From AR5 sp041499965 (lineage in GTDB: Bacteria; Methylomirabilota; Methylomirabilia; Rokubacteriales; CSP1-6): 64,000 bases of DNA. The notes below the pieces were generated by a model. It saw nothing but the letters and a program-made list of their open reading frames with translations. It was not told where the DNA came from and searched no databases. Position numbers and translations under genes: made by a program. Positions within the stretch are counted from its first letter, which is position 1. The number at the start of each line of letters is the position of its first letter. The stretch covers positions 11,868 to 75,867 of the forward strand of contig JBGQLG010000006.1 in the NCBI GenBank assembly GCA_041499965.1, read 5' to 3'. Below, piece after piece: positions 7,915 through 17,077 of the stretch.

Positions 7915-9188
7915 GCCGCCGCCTCCGCCGACACCGGCTTGCGTAACGCGATGAGCACCTCGACGACACGGGTGCGCTCGACCTTCTCGACGGTGACGAC
8001 CAGCTCGGGCGTCTCCCGACGCTCGCCCTTGCGCGGCACGCGACCGAAGAGGTCCAGCACCCAGCCGCCCACGGTACTGTACGACTCGTTCGAGATGCTG
8101 AGCCCGGCCGCGGTGTTGAGGTCCTCCACCGCCAGCTTGCCGGAGACCCGGAATGTGGAGTCGTCGAGCCGCTGGATGAGCCGCTCGGGCTCGTCGTACT
8201 CGTCGGCGATCTCGCCGACCAGCTCCTCCAGCAGGTCCTCCAGCGCCACCAGCCCGGCGGTTCCGCCGTACTCGTCCACCACGATGGCCATGTGCAGCTT
8301 CTTGGCCTGGAACTCCTGCAGGAGGGCGTCGGCGCGCTTGGACTCCGGCACGAAGTACGGGGGGTGCAGGTGGGCGCGCAGGTCGAAGTCGTCGGGCAAG
8401 CCGGTGGCGACGTAGGGCAGCAGGTCCTTGGTGTAGAGGATGCCGACGATGACGTCGAGCGAGCCCTCGTAGGCCGGCACCCGCGAGTGCAGGTTCTCGC
8501 GCAGGGCCGGCAGGATCTTCTCGCGCGGGGTGTCGCTGGCCAGGCAGAACATGTCGGTGCGGGGGACCATCACCGAGCGCACCAGCGTGTCCTCCAGCTC
8601 GAAGACCTTGTGGATCATCTCGCGCTCCTCGCGCTCGACGACTCCCTCGCTGGCCCCGACGTCGACCAGCGTGCGCAGCTCTTCCTCGGTGAGCTCGGGC
8701 TGGTTCTGGCGATCGCGGCCGATGAGCTGTACGGTGAGCGCGGTGAGGCCACCCAGCACGGCCCGGACCGGCGTCAGCGCCGTGCCCAGCCAGGAGACGG
8801 GGCGGCCCACGACGGCCAGGAAGCGCTCGGGGTACTTCACCGCCAGCGTCATCGGCAGCACCTCGCCGAAGGTCGTGAGCAGCGCGGTCATGCCGAGCAT
8901 CTCGACCACGGGCCCGAAGCGCGCGCCCACCAGCTGATCGGCCAGGTGCGCGGCCAGGCCGGCGCCGCCGAGGTTGATCAGCGTGATGCCGACCAGCAGC
9001 GTGACGAGCAGGTCGTGGGGACGCTCGATGAGCACGGGCGGGCCGGCGTTGCCGCCGCTCTGGTCGGCCATGCGGGCCAGGCGCGCGCGGCCGAGCGAGA
9101 AGTACGCGGCCTCGGCGCCGGTGAGCAGCGCCGAGCAGACGATCAGCGCGAGCAGCGCCAACACCTGAAGGAGCACGCTGTCGGTCAC
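7911..9188 (-). CDS. CNNM/CBS-domain membrane protein (CorC/HlyC family), first copy
   Basis: A 425-residue paralog of the next gene with the same layout: CNNM membrane domain (about residues 1-190, with EAAYFSLGRARLARM near the start), two CBS domains (LVRSVMVPRTDMFCLA; LVALEDLLEELVGEIADEYD) and a C-terminal CorC/HlyC domain. The GTG start overlaps the thiL stop codon by 4 bases, so the reading frame was trimmed to that point. Coupling to thiL may reflect the magnesium need of the kinase, but this is speculation. Membrane location follows from the hydrophobic N-terminal third. Confidence 0.9.
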   Translation of the reverse strand: MTDSVLLQVLALLALIVCSALLTGAEAAYFSLGRARLARMADQSGGNAGPPVLIERPHDLLVTLLVGITLINLGGAGLAAHLADQLVGARFGPVVEMLGMTALLTTFGEVLPMTLAVKYPERFLAVVGRPVSWLGTALTPVRAVLGGLTALTVQLIGRDRQNQPELTEEELRTLVDVGASEGVVEREEREMIHKVFELEDTLVRSVMVPRTDMFCLASDTPREKILPALRENLHSRVPAYEGSLDVIVGILYTKDLLPYVATGLPDDFDLRAHLHPPYFVPESKRADALLQEFQAKKLHMAIVVDEYGGTAGLVALEDLLEELVGEIADEYDEPERLIQRLDDSTFRVSGKLAVEDLNTAAGLSISNESYSTVGGWVLDLFGRVPRKGERRETPELVVTVEKVERTRVVEVLIALRKPVSAEAAA

Positions 9189-10203
9189 GATCGCGGCCCG
9201 CTCGCCGCCGGTCGTGTGACGAAGTGCTCGAAGCCGCGCGCCACTGCCACCGCGCGCCCGCCGGCCGACCACCGGGCCGGGCCCGGGCCGGCGGTGACCT
9301 CGCCGATGGGCGTGAGCCGCGTGCCGCAGGCATCGAGCAGGCCGTGCTGCAGGCGCGTCAGGGCGGCCGGCTCGCACGTCAGCAGCAGCTCGTAGTCTTC
9401 CCCGCCGCCGGTGGCCCACGCCGCCGGATCGACGCCGAGCGCCGCCGCCACCGCGCGCGTGGCCTCGTCGATCGGTAACCGCTCGACGTCGATCGCAGCG
9501 CTGACGCCGCTGGCGCCGAGCAGGCGAGGCAGGTCGATGCCCAGCCCGTCCGAGAGATCCATCATCGCCGTCACGTCGCCGGCCGTGGTGAGCCACTTGC
9601 CCTCGGGCACGCGCGGCCGTGGGCGCAGGTGCGCGCGCGTCACGTCGTCGAGGTGGGCGGGTGCGAGGCCCGCCGGTGCCGCCCCCCGCTCCAGCACCGC
9701 CAGGCCGGCGGCCGAGCGACCCAGGGCGCCGGTGACGGCCACGACGTCACCGGCGCGCGCCGTCGAGCGCAGCCGCAGCGCGACGGCCTCACCGAGCAGC
9801 GTGACGTTGATGATCCATCCCGCGGGCGAGACGGAGGTGTCGCCGCCGACGATCGCGACGTCGTGCGCCCGGGCCAGGGCCAGGGCGCCGGCGTAGAAGG
9901 CCTCGATCTCCTCGGCGGCGGTGCCCGCCGGACAGGCCAGGGCGACGAGCGCCCAGCGGGGCCGCCCGCCCATGGCGGCGATATCCGAGAGGTTGACCGC
10001 GATCGCCTTCCAGCCGATGTCGGCCGGCTCCGCCCACCGACGGCGGAAGTGGACGTCCTCGATCAGCAGGTCGGTCGTGGCCAGCAGCGCCGCGCCCGGC
10101 CGCGGCTCCAGCACCGCGCAGTCGTCACCGATGCCGACCCGCACGCTGCCGTCGGCGTGGGCCGTCAGCCCACGGATGGTGCGGACGAGTGCCTCTTCGC
10201 CGC

Positions 10204-10207
<4 letters not shown>
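9185..10207 (-). CDS. thiL: Thiamine-monophosphate kinase
   Basis: A 340-residue ATP-dependent kinase making thiamine diphosphate from thiamine monophosphate. It has the PurM/ThiL fold with all magnesium-binding clusters: GIGDDCAVLEP near residue 25, TTDLLIEDVHF, NLSDIAAMGG, and GGDTSVSPAG, with MMDLSDGLGIDL in the C-terminal half. The ATG overlaps the trpG stop by 4 bases, and its stop overlaps the next gene's GTG. A second thiamine gene, thiE, is 35 kb away, so thiamine genes are scattered here. Confidence 0.96.
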
Positions 10208-10787
<580 letters not shown>

Positions 10788-10791
<4 letters not shown>

Positions 10792-12245
10792 GGCCGGCTC
10801 GACGTCGCGGCCATCCGGAGCGCCAGGACGAGGCCGCGGGCCTTGGAGCACGTCTCCAGCCATTCGGTCTTGGGATCGGAATCGGCCACGATCCCGGCCC
10901 CGACCTGGATCGACGCCCGGCCGCCGTGGCACACGATCGTGCGGATGGTAATACAGGAGTCGAGGTTGCCGGAGTAGGAGACGTAGCCGACGGCGCCGGC
11001 GTAGGGACCCCGCTGGGTGGGCTCGATCTCGTCGATGATCTCCATCGCGCGGATCTTGGGCGCACCCGAGACGGTCCCGGCCGGGAAGCACGCGCGCAGC
11101 ACGTCGAAGGCATCGCTGCCCCGCTTGAGCGTACCGACGACGTGGCTGACCAGGTGCATGACGTGCGAGTACCGCTCGATCGCCATGAACTCGGTCACCT
11201 TGACCGAGCCCAGCTCGGCGACGCGGCCCACGTCGTTACGACCGAGGTCGACCAGCATGACGTGCTCGGCCCGCTCCTTGGGATCGGACTTCATCATCTG
11301 CTCGATTGCGAGGTCCTGCGCCTCGGTGGCGCCGCGCGGGTGGGTACCGGCGATCGGACGCTCCTCCACCCGGTCACCCTCGACGCGCACCAGCACCTCC
11401 GGCGAGGAGCCGACGATCGTCGTCGGGCCCAGGCGCAGATAGAACAGGTACGGCGACGGGTTGATCGTCCGCAGGGCACGGTACACCGTGAATGTATCCG
11501 CCTCCAGCGGACGGTCGAGCCGGCGCGCCAGTACGACCTGATACGCGTCGCCGCCGGCGATGTACTCCTTGGCGCGCCGGACGGCATCGCCGAAGGCCGC
11601 CTCGTCCATCGTGGACGTGAAGCCCTCCTCGCCCAGGGCGAGCAGCGGCCCGGGCGGCGGCAACGTGAGCGCGGTGGCCGCGCGCGCCGGGCGGGCGAGC
11701 TTCGCCAGCGTCATGCCGATGCGCACGGCCGCCTCGTCGTACGCGCGATCGAGCGACGCCGCGTCGTGCTTGTCGACGTGGGCGTTGGCGATCACGAGCA
11801 GCCGGTGGCGCAGGTTGTCGAAGACCAGCAGGGTGTCGCTGAACATGAACACCGCGTCCGGCAGCCCCAGGTCGTCACGGGTCCGCCGCGGCAGCCGTTC
11901 CATGTGCCGGACCATGTCGTAGGCGAGGTAACCGACGGCACCGCCCTGGAAGCGGGGAAGGCCCGGCACTGCGACGGGCTGGAAATCGGCGAGGAGCCCG
12001 CGGAGCGCCTCCAGCGGGTCACCGTCGGGCAGCCGCTGGGCCTTGTCGGCCCCGCGACGGAGCGTGACGCGGCCGTTCTTGGCGCTGAGCACCATGAGAG
12101 GGTCGGTCCCGAGGAAGGAGTACCGGGCCCACACCTCGCCGCCCTCGACGGATTCCAGCAGGAAGGAGTACGGGCCCGGCCGGAGCCGCAAATAGGCAGA
12201 CAGGGGCGTGTCCATGTCCGCTGGGAGCTCGGCGAACACGGGCAC
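10788..12245 (-). CDS. trpE: Anthranilate synthase component I (start uncertain)
   Basis: A 485-residue chorismate-using enzyme from the GTG at 12245. The tryptophan feedback element LLES is at residues 29-32. The catalytic C-terminal half has HVMLVDLGRNDVGRV, FPAGTVSGAPKIRAMEIIDE and GAVGYVSYSGNLDSC. The feedback element separates it from PabB. The frame stays open upstream to the trxA stop and codes for TREEFRGLAGQGNLVPVFAE, which is what TrpE N-termini look like, yet there is no ATG, GTG or TTG before 12245. The GTG has AGGGGA six bases upstream, so it may be the true start of a shortened protein; an ATC start near 12306 or a sequence error are alternatives. No leader peptide or attenuator is visible between trxA and trpE. 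Confidence 0.93.
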
Positions 12246-12347
12246 GAGGTTCCCCTGTCCCGCGAGGCCGCGAAACTCCTCCCGGGTGGGGGAGAGAGAT
12301 GGGATTCCTGTGCCGGCGGAGCTGATGCGAAGCTCAGCGACGACGCG

Positions 12348-12686
12348 CTACACGACGACGGCTAGCGCGTCCAGCTTCTCCTTGAGCTTGGCCTTGGGCA
12401 CGGCGCCGATCACCTGGTCGACGACCTTCCCGGCCTTGACGAAGAGGATCGTCGGGATGGAACGGATACCGTAGCGCCCGGCCAGGGCGTGGTTCTCATC
12501 GACGTTGACCTTGGCCAGGGTCACGCGCCCGGCGGACTCGCGTGCGAGATCCTCCAGGACGGGAGCGATGGCCCGGCAGGGCCCGCACCACTCCGCCCAG
12601 AAGTCCACCATGAGCAGCCCCTGCTGCGCCGTCAGGGTCTCATCGAAATTTGCTTCCGTAAGGTGGACCGTTGTGGAGTTGCTCAT
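12348..12686 (-). CDS. trxA: Thioredoxin
   Basis: A 112-residue cytoplasmic disulfide reductase of normal length. The active site WCGPC is at residues 33-37, preceded by VDFWAE, and the cis-proline segment is SIPTILFVKAGK. The ATG has a strong GGAGGG site. It heads the minus-strand run trxA-trpE-trpG-thiL and is divergent from the sigma-54 activator gene, sharing a 134-base control region. Confidence 0.97.
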   Translation of the reverse strand: MSNSTTVHLTEANFDETLTAQQGLLMVDFWAEWCGPCRAIAPVLEDLARESAGRVTLAKVNVDENHALAGRYGIRSIPTILFVKAGKVVDQVIGAVPKAKLKEKLDALAVVV

Positions 12687-12820
12687 CGGGGCGCTCCCTC
12701 CAGTAAAAAGTCAACGCCAACGCTAACATGGAGCGCTCGTCGGCGCAACTTCAGCGACGGCTCGCCGAGGTTTCCCTTGTCAGTTTGGCACCCCGTCATG
12801 CTAGAGTCGATTTTACTCAT

Positions 12821-14182
12821 ATGGACGCCGCCAAGATCCTTGTCGTCGACGACGAGAAGTCGATCCTGCTGTTGCTCAAGGAAGCCCTCACGCAATGGGG
12901 GTACGAGGTCACGTGCGCGGCCTCGGCCGTCGAGGCGCTCGACCTGCTGAAGAACGGCCTGTTCGACGCGCTCATCAGCGACGTGCGCATGCCCGACATG
13001 ACGGGCCTCGATCTGCTGCGGGAGATCCGCAAGCAGGACGAATCGATCGAGGTCGTCATGATGACGGGCTACCCGACCATTGCGTCGGCCGTCCAGGCGC
13101 TCAAGGAAGGGGCCTACGACTACCTGTCGAAGCCCCTGATCCTGGACGAACTCCGGCACCTCATGGCCCGGATGATGGAGCGCCGCTTCCTGCGCGGCGA
13201 GGTCCACACGCTCCGGGCCCGTCTGGGCGAGGAGCTGGCCGTCAGCGAGATGATCGGCTCCTCGGCGCCGATGCAACGGGTCAAGGACGTCATCGGCAAG
13301 GTCGCGGTGACGGACTCGCCGGTGCTGATCGAGGGGGAGAGCGGCACGGGCAAGGAGCTGGTGGCCGCAGCGATCCATCGCCTGTCGTCTCGGGCCAAGC
13401 GGGCGTTCATCCCGGTCAACTGCAGCGCGATCCCCCAGGACCTGCTGGAGTCCGAGTTCTTCGGCCACGTGCGCGGCGCGTTCTCGGGTGCCGTGGCGGA
13501 CGCGCTCGGTCTGTTCCGGGGCGCCGACGAAGGCACCATCTTCCTGGACGAGATCGCCGAGCTGTCTCCAGGGCTGCAGGTCAAGCTCCTGCGAGTCCTG
13601 CAGGAGATGCAGGTGCGTCCCGTCGGCTCCACCAAGGCGTTCCCGGTCGACGTGCGGGTGATCGCCGCCACCAACCGCGACCTCGAGCGCGCGATGACCG
13701 AGGGCAGCTTCCGGCAGGACCTCTTCTACCGGCTCAACGTCGTGCGCATCACGCTGCCGCCGCTGCGAGAGCGTCGGGACGACATCTCGGCGCTGGTGAC
13801 CCACTTCCTGCGCCGGTTCAATCGTCGCTTCCATCGCGAGGTCCGGGGGATCGCGCCCGACGCCCTGGCGGCGCTCAGCGCCTACAGCTTCCCCGGCAAC
13901 GTTCGCGAGCTCGAGAACCTGATCGAGCGCGCTTATGCGCTGGGCTCGCGCGAGCTGATCTCGGTCGCCGATCTACCCTCGCTGGGACGCACTCCGATCG
14001 TTGCGACGGCGGCTGCCGCCAGCGGCGGCCCCCAGACCGTCCCGACGCTGGCCGACGTCGAGCGAGAGCTCATCCTCAAGGCGCTGGCGGTCTTCCAGGA
14101 CGACAAGGAGGCCGCCGCGCGTGCGCTGGGCATCTCCCGGCGGACGATCTATCGACGCCTCAAGGAGTACGGCGTGCTCTGA
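12821..14182 (+). CDS. NtrC-family sigma-54 dependent response regulator
   Basis: A 453-residue three-domain regulator. The receiver domain (1-120) has the acidic pair Asp10/Asp11, phosphoacceptor Asp54 and the lysine in YLSKPL. The central AAA+ domain has Walker A GESGTGKE and Walker B GTIFLDEIAEL. The C-terminal Fis-type helix-turn-helix is AARALGISRRTIYRRLK. The sigma-54 contact loop reads GAFSGA instead of GAFTGA. No histidine kinase gene is adjacent, so it is an orphan in this window. ATG 12821 matches the receiver N-terminus. TTGTCA with TAGAGT 19 bases later is a possible promoter. The next gene has a candidate sigma-54 promoter. Confidence 0.93.
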   Translation: MDAAKILVVDDEKSILLLLKEALTQWGYEVTCAASAVEALDLLKNGLFDALISDVRMPDMTGLDLLREIRKQDESIEVVMMTGYPTIASAVQALKEGAYDYLSKPLILDELRHLMARMMERRFLRGEVHTLRARLGEELAVSEMIGSSAPMQRVKDVIGKVAVTDSPVLIEGESGTGKELVAAAIHRLSSRAKRAFIPVNCSAIPQDLLESEFFGHVRGAFSGAVADALGLFRGADEGTIFLDEIAELSPGLQVKLLRVLQEMQVRPVGSTKAFPVDVRVIAATNRDLERAMTEGSFRQDLFYRLNVVRITLPPLRERRDDISALVTHFLRRFNRRFHREVRGIAPDALAALSAYSFPGNVRELENLIERAYALGSRELISVADLPSLGRTPIVATAAAASGGPQTVPTLADVERELILKALAVFQDDKEAAARALGISRRTIYRRLKEYGVL

Positions 14183-14288
14183 TCCGATCGGGCACGGGGG
14201 GAGCGATGGCGCTTCCCTCGGCGGCGCCACCCCCGGGGGCGCAATTTCTGCGGTATTTTCCGCCTACATAGGGCACTGCCACCCCCCC

Positions 14289-14311
14289 GCTGACTGCCGT
14301 AGGCCGTCAGC
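14289..14311 (+). terminator. Hairpin downstream of the sigma-54 activator
   Basis: Ten-base-pair stem with one mismatch (GCTGACTGCC / GGCCGTCAGC) and a GTA loop, about 105 bases after the activator stop codon. No T-run follows. It could separate the activator transcript from the FIST-like gene; function is inferred from position. Confidence 0.35.
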
Positions 14312-14383
14312 CCTAGTGCCGTCCCGGCACGATCCGCCAGCGATTCGATCATGAAAAGCCATATTCCGTAGGTCTTTCAGGCT

Positions 14384-14399
14384 TGGCACGGGCGACGCA
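14384..14399 (+). promoter_or_regulatory. Candidate sigma-54 promoter of the FIST-like gene
   Basis: TGGCACG-GGCG-ACGCA, compared with consensus TGGCACG-N4-TTGCA. The -24 GG and -12 GC are both present at the correct spacing. Transcription would begin near 14409, only about 4 bases before the ATG, so the message would be nearly leaderless. The gene just upstream encodes a sigma-54 activator. Confidence 0.5.
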
Positions 14400-14412
14400 A
14401 TGAGGCCCCCCC

Positions 14413-15354
14413 ATGCTTGATACTGAGATTCCTCAGACGCAGCTCGGCTCGAAGCTGGAAGTGGCTATCGGCATCAGTTCCGACCGTAACCCGGACGCCG
14501 CCATCGCCGAAGCGTCCGGTATTGCCGGCCGACGGCTCGGTGGCGCCAACCCCGATTTCGCCCTGGTCGTGACGGCGGGAGCGCCGGCACACGACGCCGT
14601 CGGTACGCTGCGCGAGGTCCTCGGACAGATTTCGGTGGCGGGAGGTGCCGCCACCGCGCTTCTCACGGATCACGGCCTCTCGAAGGAAGGGGCGCTCGTC
14701 GTCTGCGTTGCCAACGCCGACGGCGCTGCTAGCGGAGTGGCTGCCACTGCCGGTCGCGATCTTCGCGAAGCCGGGCAGGCGGCGGCTCGCCTCGTGTTGG
14801 CAGGGTGGCCGTTCCGCGCGCGTTACCCGCGTGGGCTGGCCTTCGCGTTCGCGCGTCCGGGCGGCGGCGACGCCGCACAGACGTTCCTTGCCTCCTGGCG
14901 GGACTTCATGGGGCCTAAGATGCGAACCGTCTGCACCGTGCTGGGTGGCGGGGCCGTGTATGGGCGTGGGGCCGCTCAGCCCCTGGCCAGCGTCGCTTCC
15001 ATCGAGGCGCCCTACGCCTCGGGGATCGGCTACACCGATGCCATGTCCGCGGACGGCGTGACCCCGACACCCGAGACGCTCGTGCACGGGGCCGCCGACG
15101 CCATGCTGACCGCGGTGAAGCGGCTGGAGGGCCGGCCGCCGCGCCTGGTGCTGGCCATCGAGAGCGCCGCGCGACTGCGCATGCTGGGCTCCGCGCTGCC
15201 TCAGGAATGGACCGCGATGCGCGGTGCGCTCGAGGAGACCACGCCGTGCTTCGGCTGGGTCGGTGAGCACGTGGCGGCCTACGGCCGTGGTGTACAGCCA
15301 ACCGATGCGCCCGGTTCGCTGATCGTCGTCACGCTCGGAGACGCACCCCGCTAG
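14413..15354 (+). CDS. FIST-like sensor protein
   Basis: A 313-residue cytoplasmic protein with FIST_N-like features (VAIGISSDRNPDAAIAEA, FALVVTAGA, ALLTDHGLSKEGALV) and a FIST_C-like second half (GTVCT-type segment near MRTVCTVLGGG, and PPRLVLAIESAARLRMLGS). FIST domains are proposed small-ligand sensors found alone or fused to signalling modules; here there is no fused output domain. It lies directly downstream of a sigma-54 activator and a candidate sigma-54 promoter, and converges on hyuB across a 118-base gap with no clear terminator. Family assignment is by eye and needs a profile search. Confidence 0.55.
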   Translation: MLDTEIPQTQLGSKLEVAIGISSDRNPDAAIAEASGIAGRRLGGANPDFALVVTAGAPAHDAVGTLREVLGQISVAGGAATALLTDHGLSKEGALVVCVANADGAASGVAATAGRDLREAGQAAARLVLAGWPFRARYPRGLAFAFARPGGGDAAQTFLASWRDFMGPKMRTVCTVLGGGAVYGRGAAQPLASVASIEAPYASGIGYTDAMSADGVTPTPETLVHGAADAMLTAVKRLEGRPPRLVLAIESAARLRMLGSALPQEWTAMRGALEETTPCFGWVGEHVAAYGRGVQPTDAPGSLIVVTLGDAPR

Positions 15355-15472
15355 TCGTCCGCAGACGCCTCTATCCCCTTCGGCGGGAGCCCGGCCCGCC
15401 CTTGATCCCCGGGCCCAGGACACCGCCCTGGCACCCCTCTGGATCGAGGAGCCAACACCCTGGGTTGAGCGA

Positions 15473-17077
15473 TCAGCGGGTGGTGTAGCGCTCCAGGAGA
15501 TCGCGGTTGATCAGGTCGGGATCGCGGTCCGTGGGCGCTCCGTAGCCGCCACCGCCGGGGAGGTGGATCTCGACCAGGGAGTCGGGGCCGACGATCTGCT
15601 CCGCCTTGGGATTGGCCGGCTGGACGCCGTCGATCAGCACCCGGCCTGTCGCGCCGGGAAGACCACCGCGAAAGCCCGACGCGGGATGGCTGGTGCGGTC
15701 GCAGAGGATCGAGCAGACGAATGGCTCTCGGGTGCGCACGCGAAAGGCGATGGTCTGACCGAGCCCGCCGCGATACTTCCCGCCGCCCCCCGAGCCGTCT
15801 CGCAGCGCCTTCCGCTCGACGAGCAGAGGCGACAGGTTCTCGATGACCTCGACCGGCGTGCCGAGGACACCGGATGGAAACGCCGTCGCCGACAGTCCGT
15901 CCTTCACCGCGCGAGCACCGGTGCCGCCCGACGAGAAGAAGATGTGGCTGAACGGGCGGCCGTCGAGCTCCTTGCCGGACACCTGCACGCCCCAGATGTT
16001 GGCCGAGCCCTCGGCCATCACGCGCTCGGGCAGCGCCTGGCCGAGTGCCCCCGCGATGACGTGGGGCAGGAAGTGGCCGATGACGTGGCGTGCCGCCACC
16101 GGAGCCGGGCGCGTCGCGTTGAGGATCGAGCCCTCGGGCGCGCTGATGCGGATCGGCCGGAACGCGCCCTCGTTGTTCGGCACCTCGGGGCTCACGATCA
16201 CCTTCACGCCGTACGTCGTGTAGGCCTCGGTGTAGTTCATCACCACGTTGACGCCGCGCCGGCTGGCCGGCGACGAGCCCGCGTAGTCGATCAGCAGGTC
16301 GTCGCCCCGCACCTGGCAGCGCGCGCGGATCGTGATCGGCTCGCCAAAGCCGTCGGAGGTGATCGCGTGCTCGTAGACGCCGGGACGGAGCGCGCGGATC
16401 GCCTCCCGCATGGCGCGCTCGGTGCGGCCGATGATCTCGTCGGCCAGCCCCTGTAGATCTTCGAGGCCGAACTCCTCCAGGAATTCGAGCAGCCGCTCAC
16501 CACCCACGGCGCCGCCGGCGATCTGGGCGTGGAAGTCGCCGAGGACCATCTCGGGCAGCCGCGTGTTCTCCCGGATCATCGCCACCAGCGTCTCGTTGGG
16601 GCGCCCCGCCTCGTAGAGCTTGAGGATCGGGATCTGCAGCCCTTCCTCGTATACCTCCCGCGCCTCGGCCGACAGCACATGGCCGCCGATGTCGGCGGTG
16701 TGGCAGGTGGACGCGAAGAAGGCCACGCAGTGCCGGCCCCGGAAGATTGGCGAGCAGATGGTAACGTCGTTGAGGTGGCCGGAGGTCTTCCAGGGATCGT
16801 TGGTGATCAGCACGTCACCCGGCGCCAGCCGCTCGATCGGGTAGGCGGCCAGGAAGTGCTTCATCGCCAGCGCCATCGAGTTGATGTGCCCCGGCGTGCC
16901 GGTCACCGCCTGGGCGACCATATAGCCGCGGCGGTCGAACACACCGGCCGAGAGGTCGCCGGCCTCGCGCACGATCGAGGTGAACGAGGTGCGTTGCAGG
17001 GCCGCTGCCTGCTCGTTGACGACGCCGATCAGCCGGTTCCAGCAGATCTCGAGCGTGACGGGATCGAGCAGGCTCAC
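15473..17077 (-). CDS. hyuB: Hydantoinase B / oxoprolinase family subunit
   Basis: A 534-residue subunit of an ATP-dependent amidohydrolase of the N-methylhydantoinase/5-oxoprolinase/acetophenone carboxylase family. Typical stretches are LQRTSFTSIVREAGDLSAG, NDPWKTSGHLNDVTI, GGSGGGGKYRGGLGQTI-like DGSGGGGKYRGGLGQ, and LPGGGGYGAPTDRDP near the end. The GTG start overlaps the hyuA stop by 4 bases, so subunits are made together. Substrate cannot be told from sequence; lactams, hydantoins and aromatic ketones are all known in the family. Confidence 0.93.
   Translation of the reverse strand: MSLLDPVTLEICWNRLIGVVNEQAAALQRTSFTSIVREAGDLSAGVFDRRGYMVAQAVTGTPGHINSMALAMKHFLAAYPIERLAPGDVLITNDPWKTSGHLNDVTICSPIFRGRHCVAFFASTCHTADIGGHVLSAEAREVYEEGLQIPILKLYEAGRPNETLVAMIRENTRLPEMVLGDFHAQIAGGAVGGERLLEFLEEFGLEDLQGLADEIIGRTERAMREAIRALRPGVYEHAITSDGFGEPITIRARCQVRGDDLLIDYAGSSPASRRGVNVVMNYTEAYTTYGVKVIVSPEVPNNEGAFRPIRISAPEGSILNATRPAPVAARHVIGHFLPHVIAGALGQALPERVMAEGSANIWGVQVSGKELDGRPFSHIFFSSGGTGARAVKDGLSATAFPSGVLGTPVEVIENLSPLLVERKALRDGSGGGGKYRGGLGQTIAFRVRTREPFVCSILCDRTSHPASGFRGGLPGATGRVLIDGVQPANPKAEQIVGPDSLVEIHLPGGGGYGAPTDRDPDLINRDLLERYTTR

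Noticed and set aside
12246..12347. Trp attenuator or leader peptide before trpE
   Set aside because: No short ORF with tryptophan codons and no terminator/antiterminator pair is visible between trxA and trpE.
12785..12801. TTGGCACC...ATGC upstream of the sigma-54 activator as a sigma-54 promoter
   Set aside because: The GG and GC are 11 bases apart instead of 10, and the spacing is strict for sigma-54.
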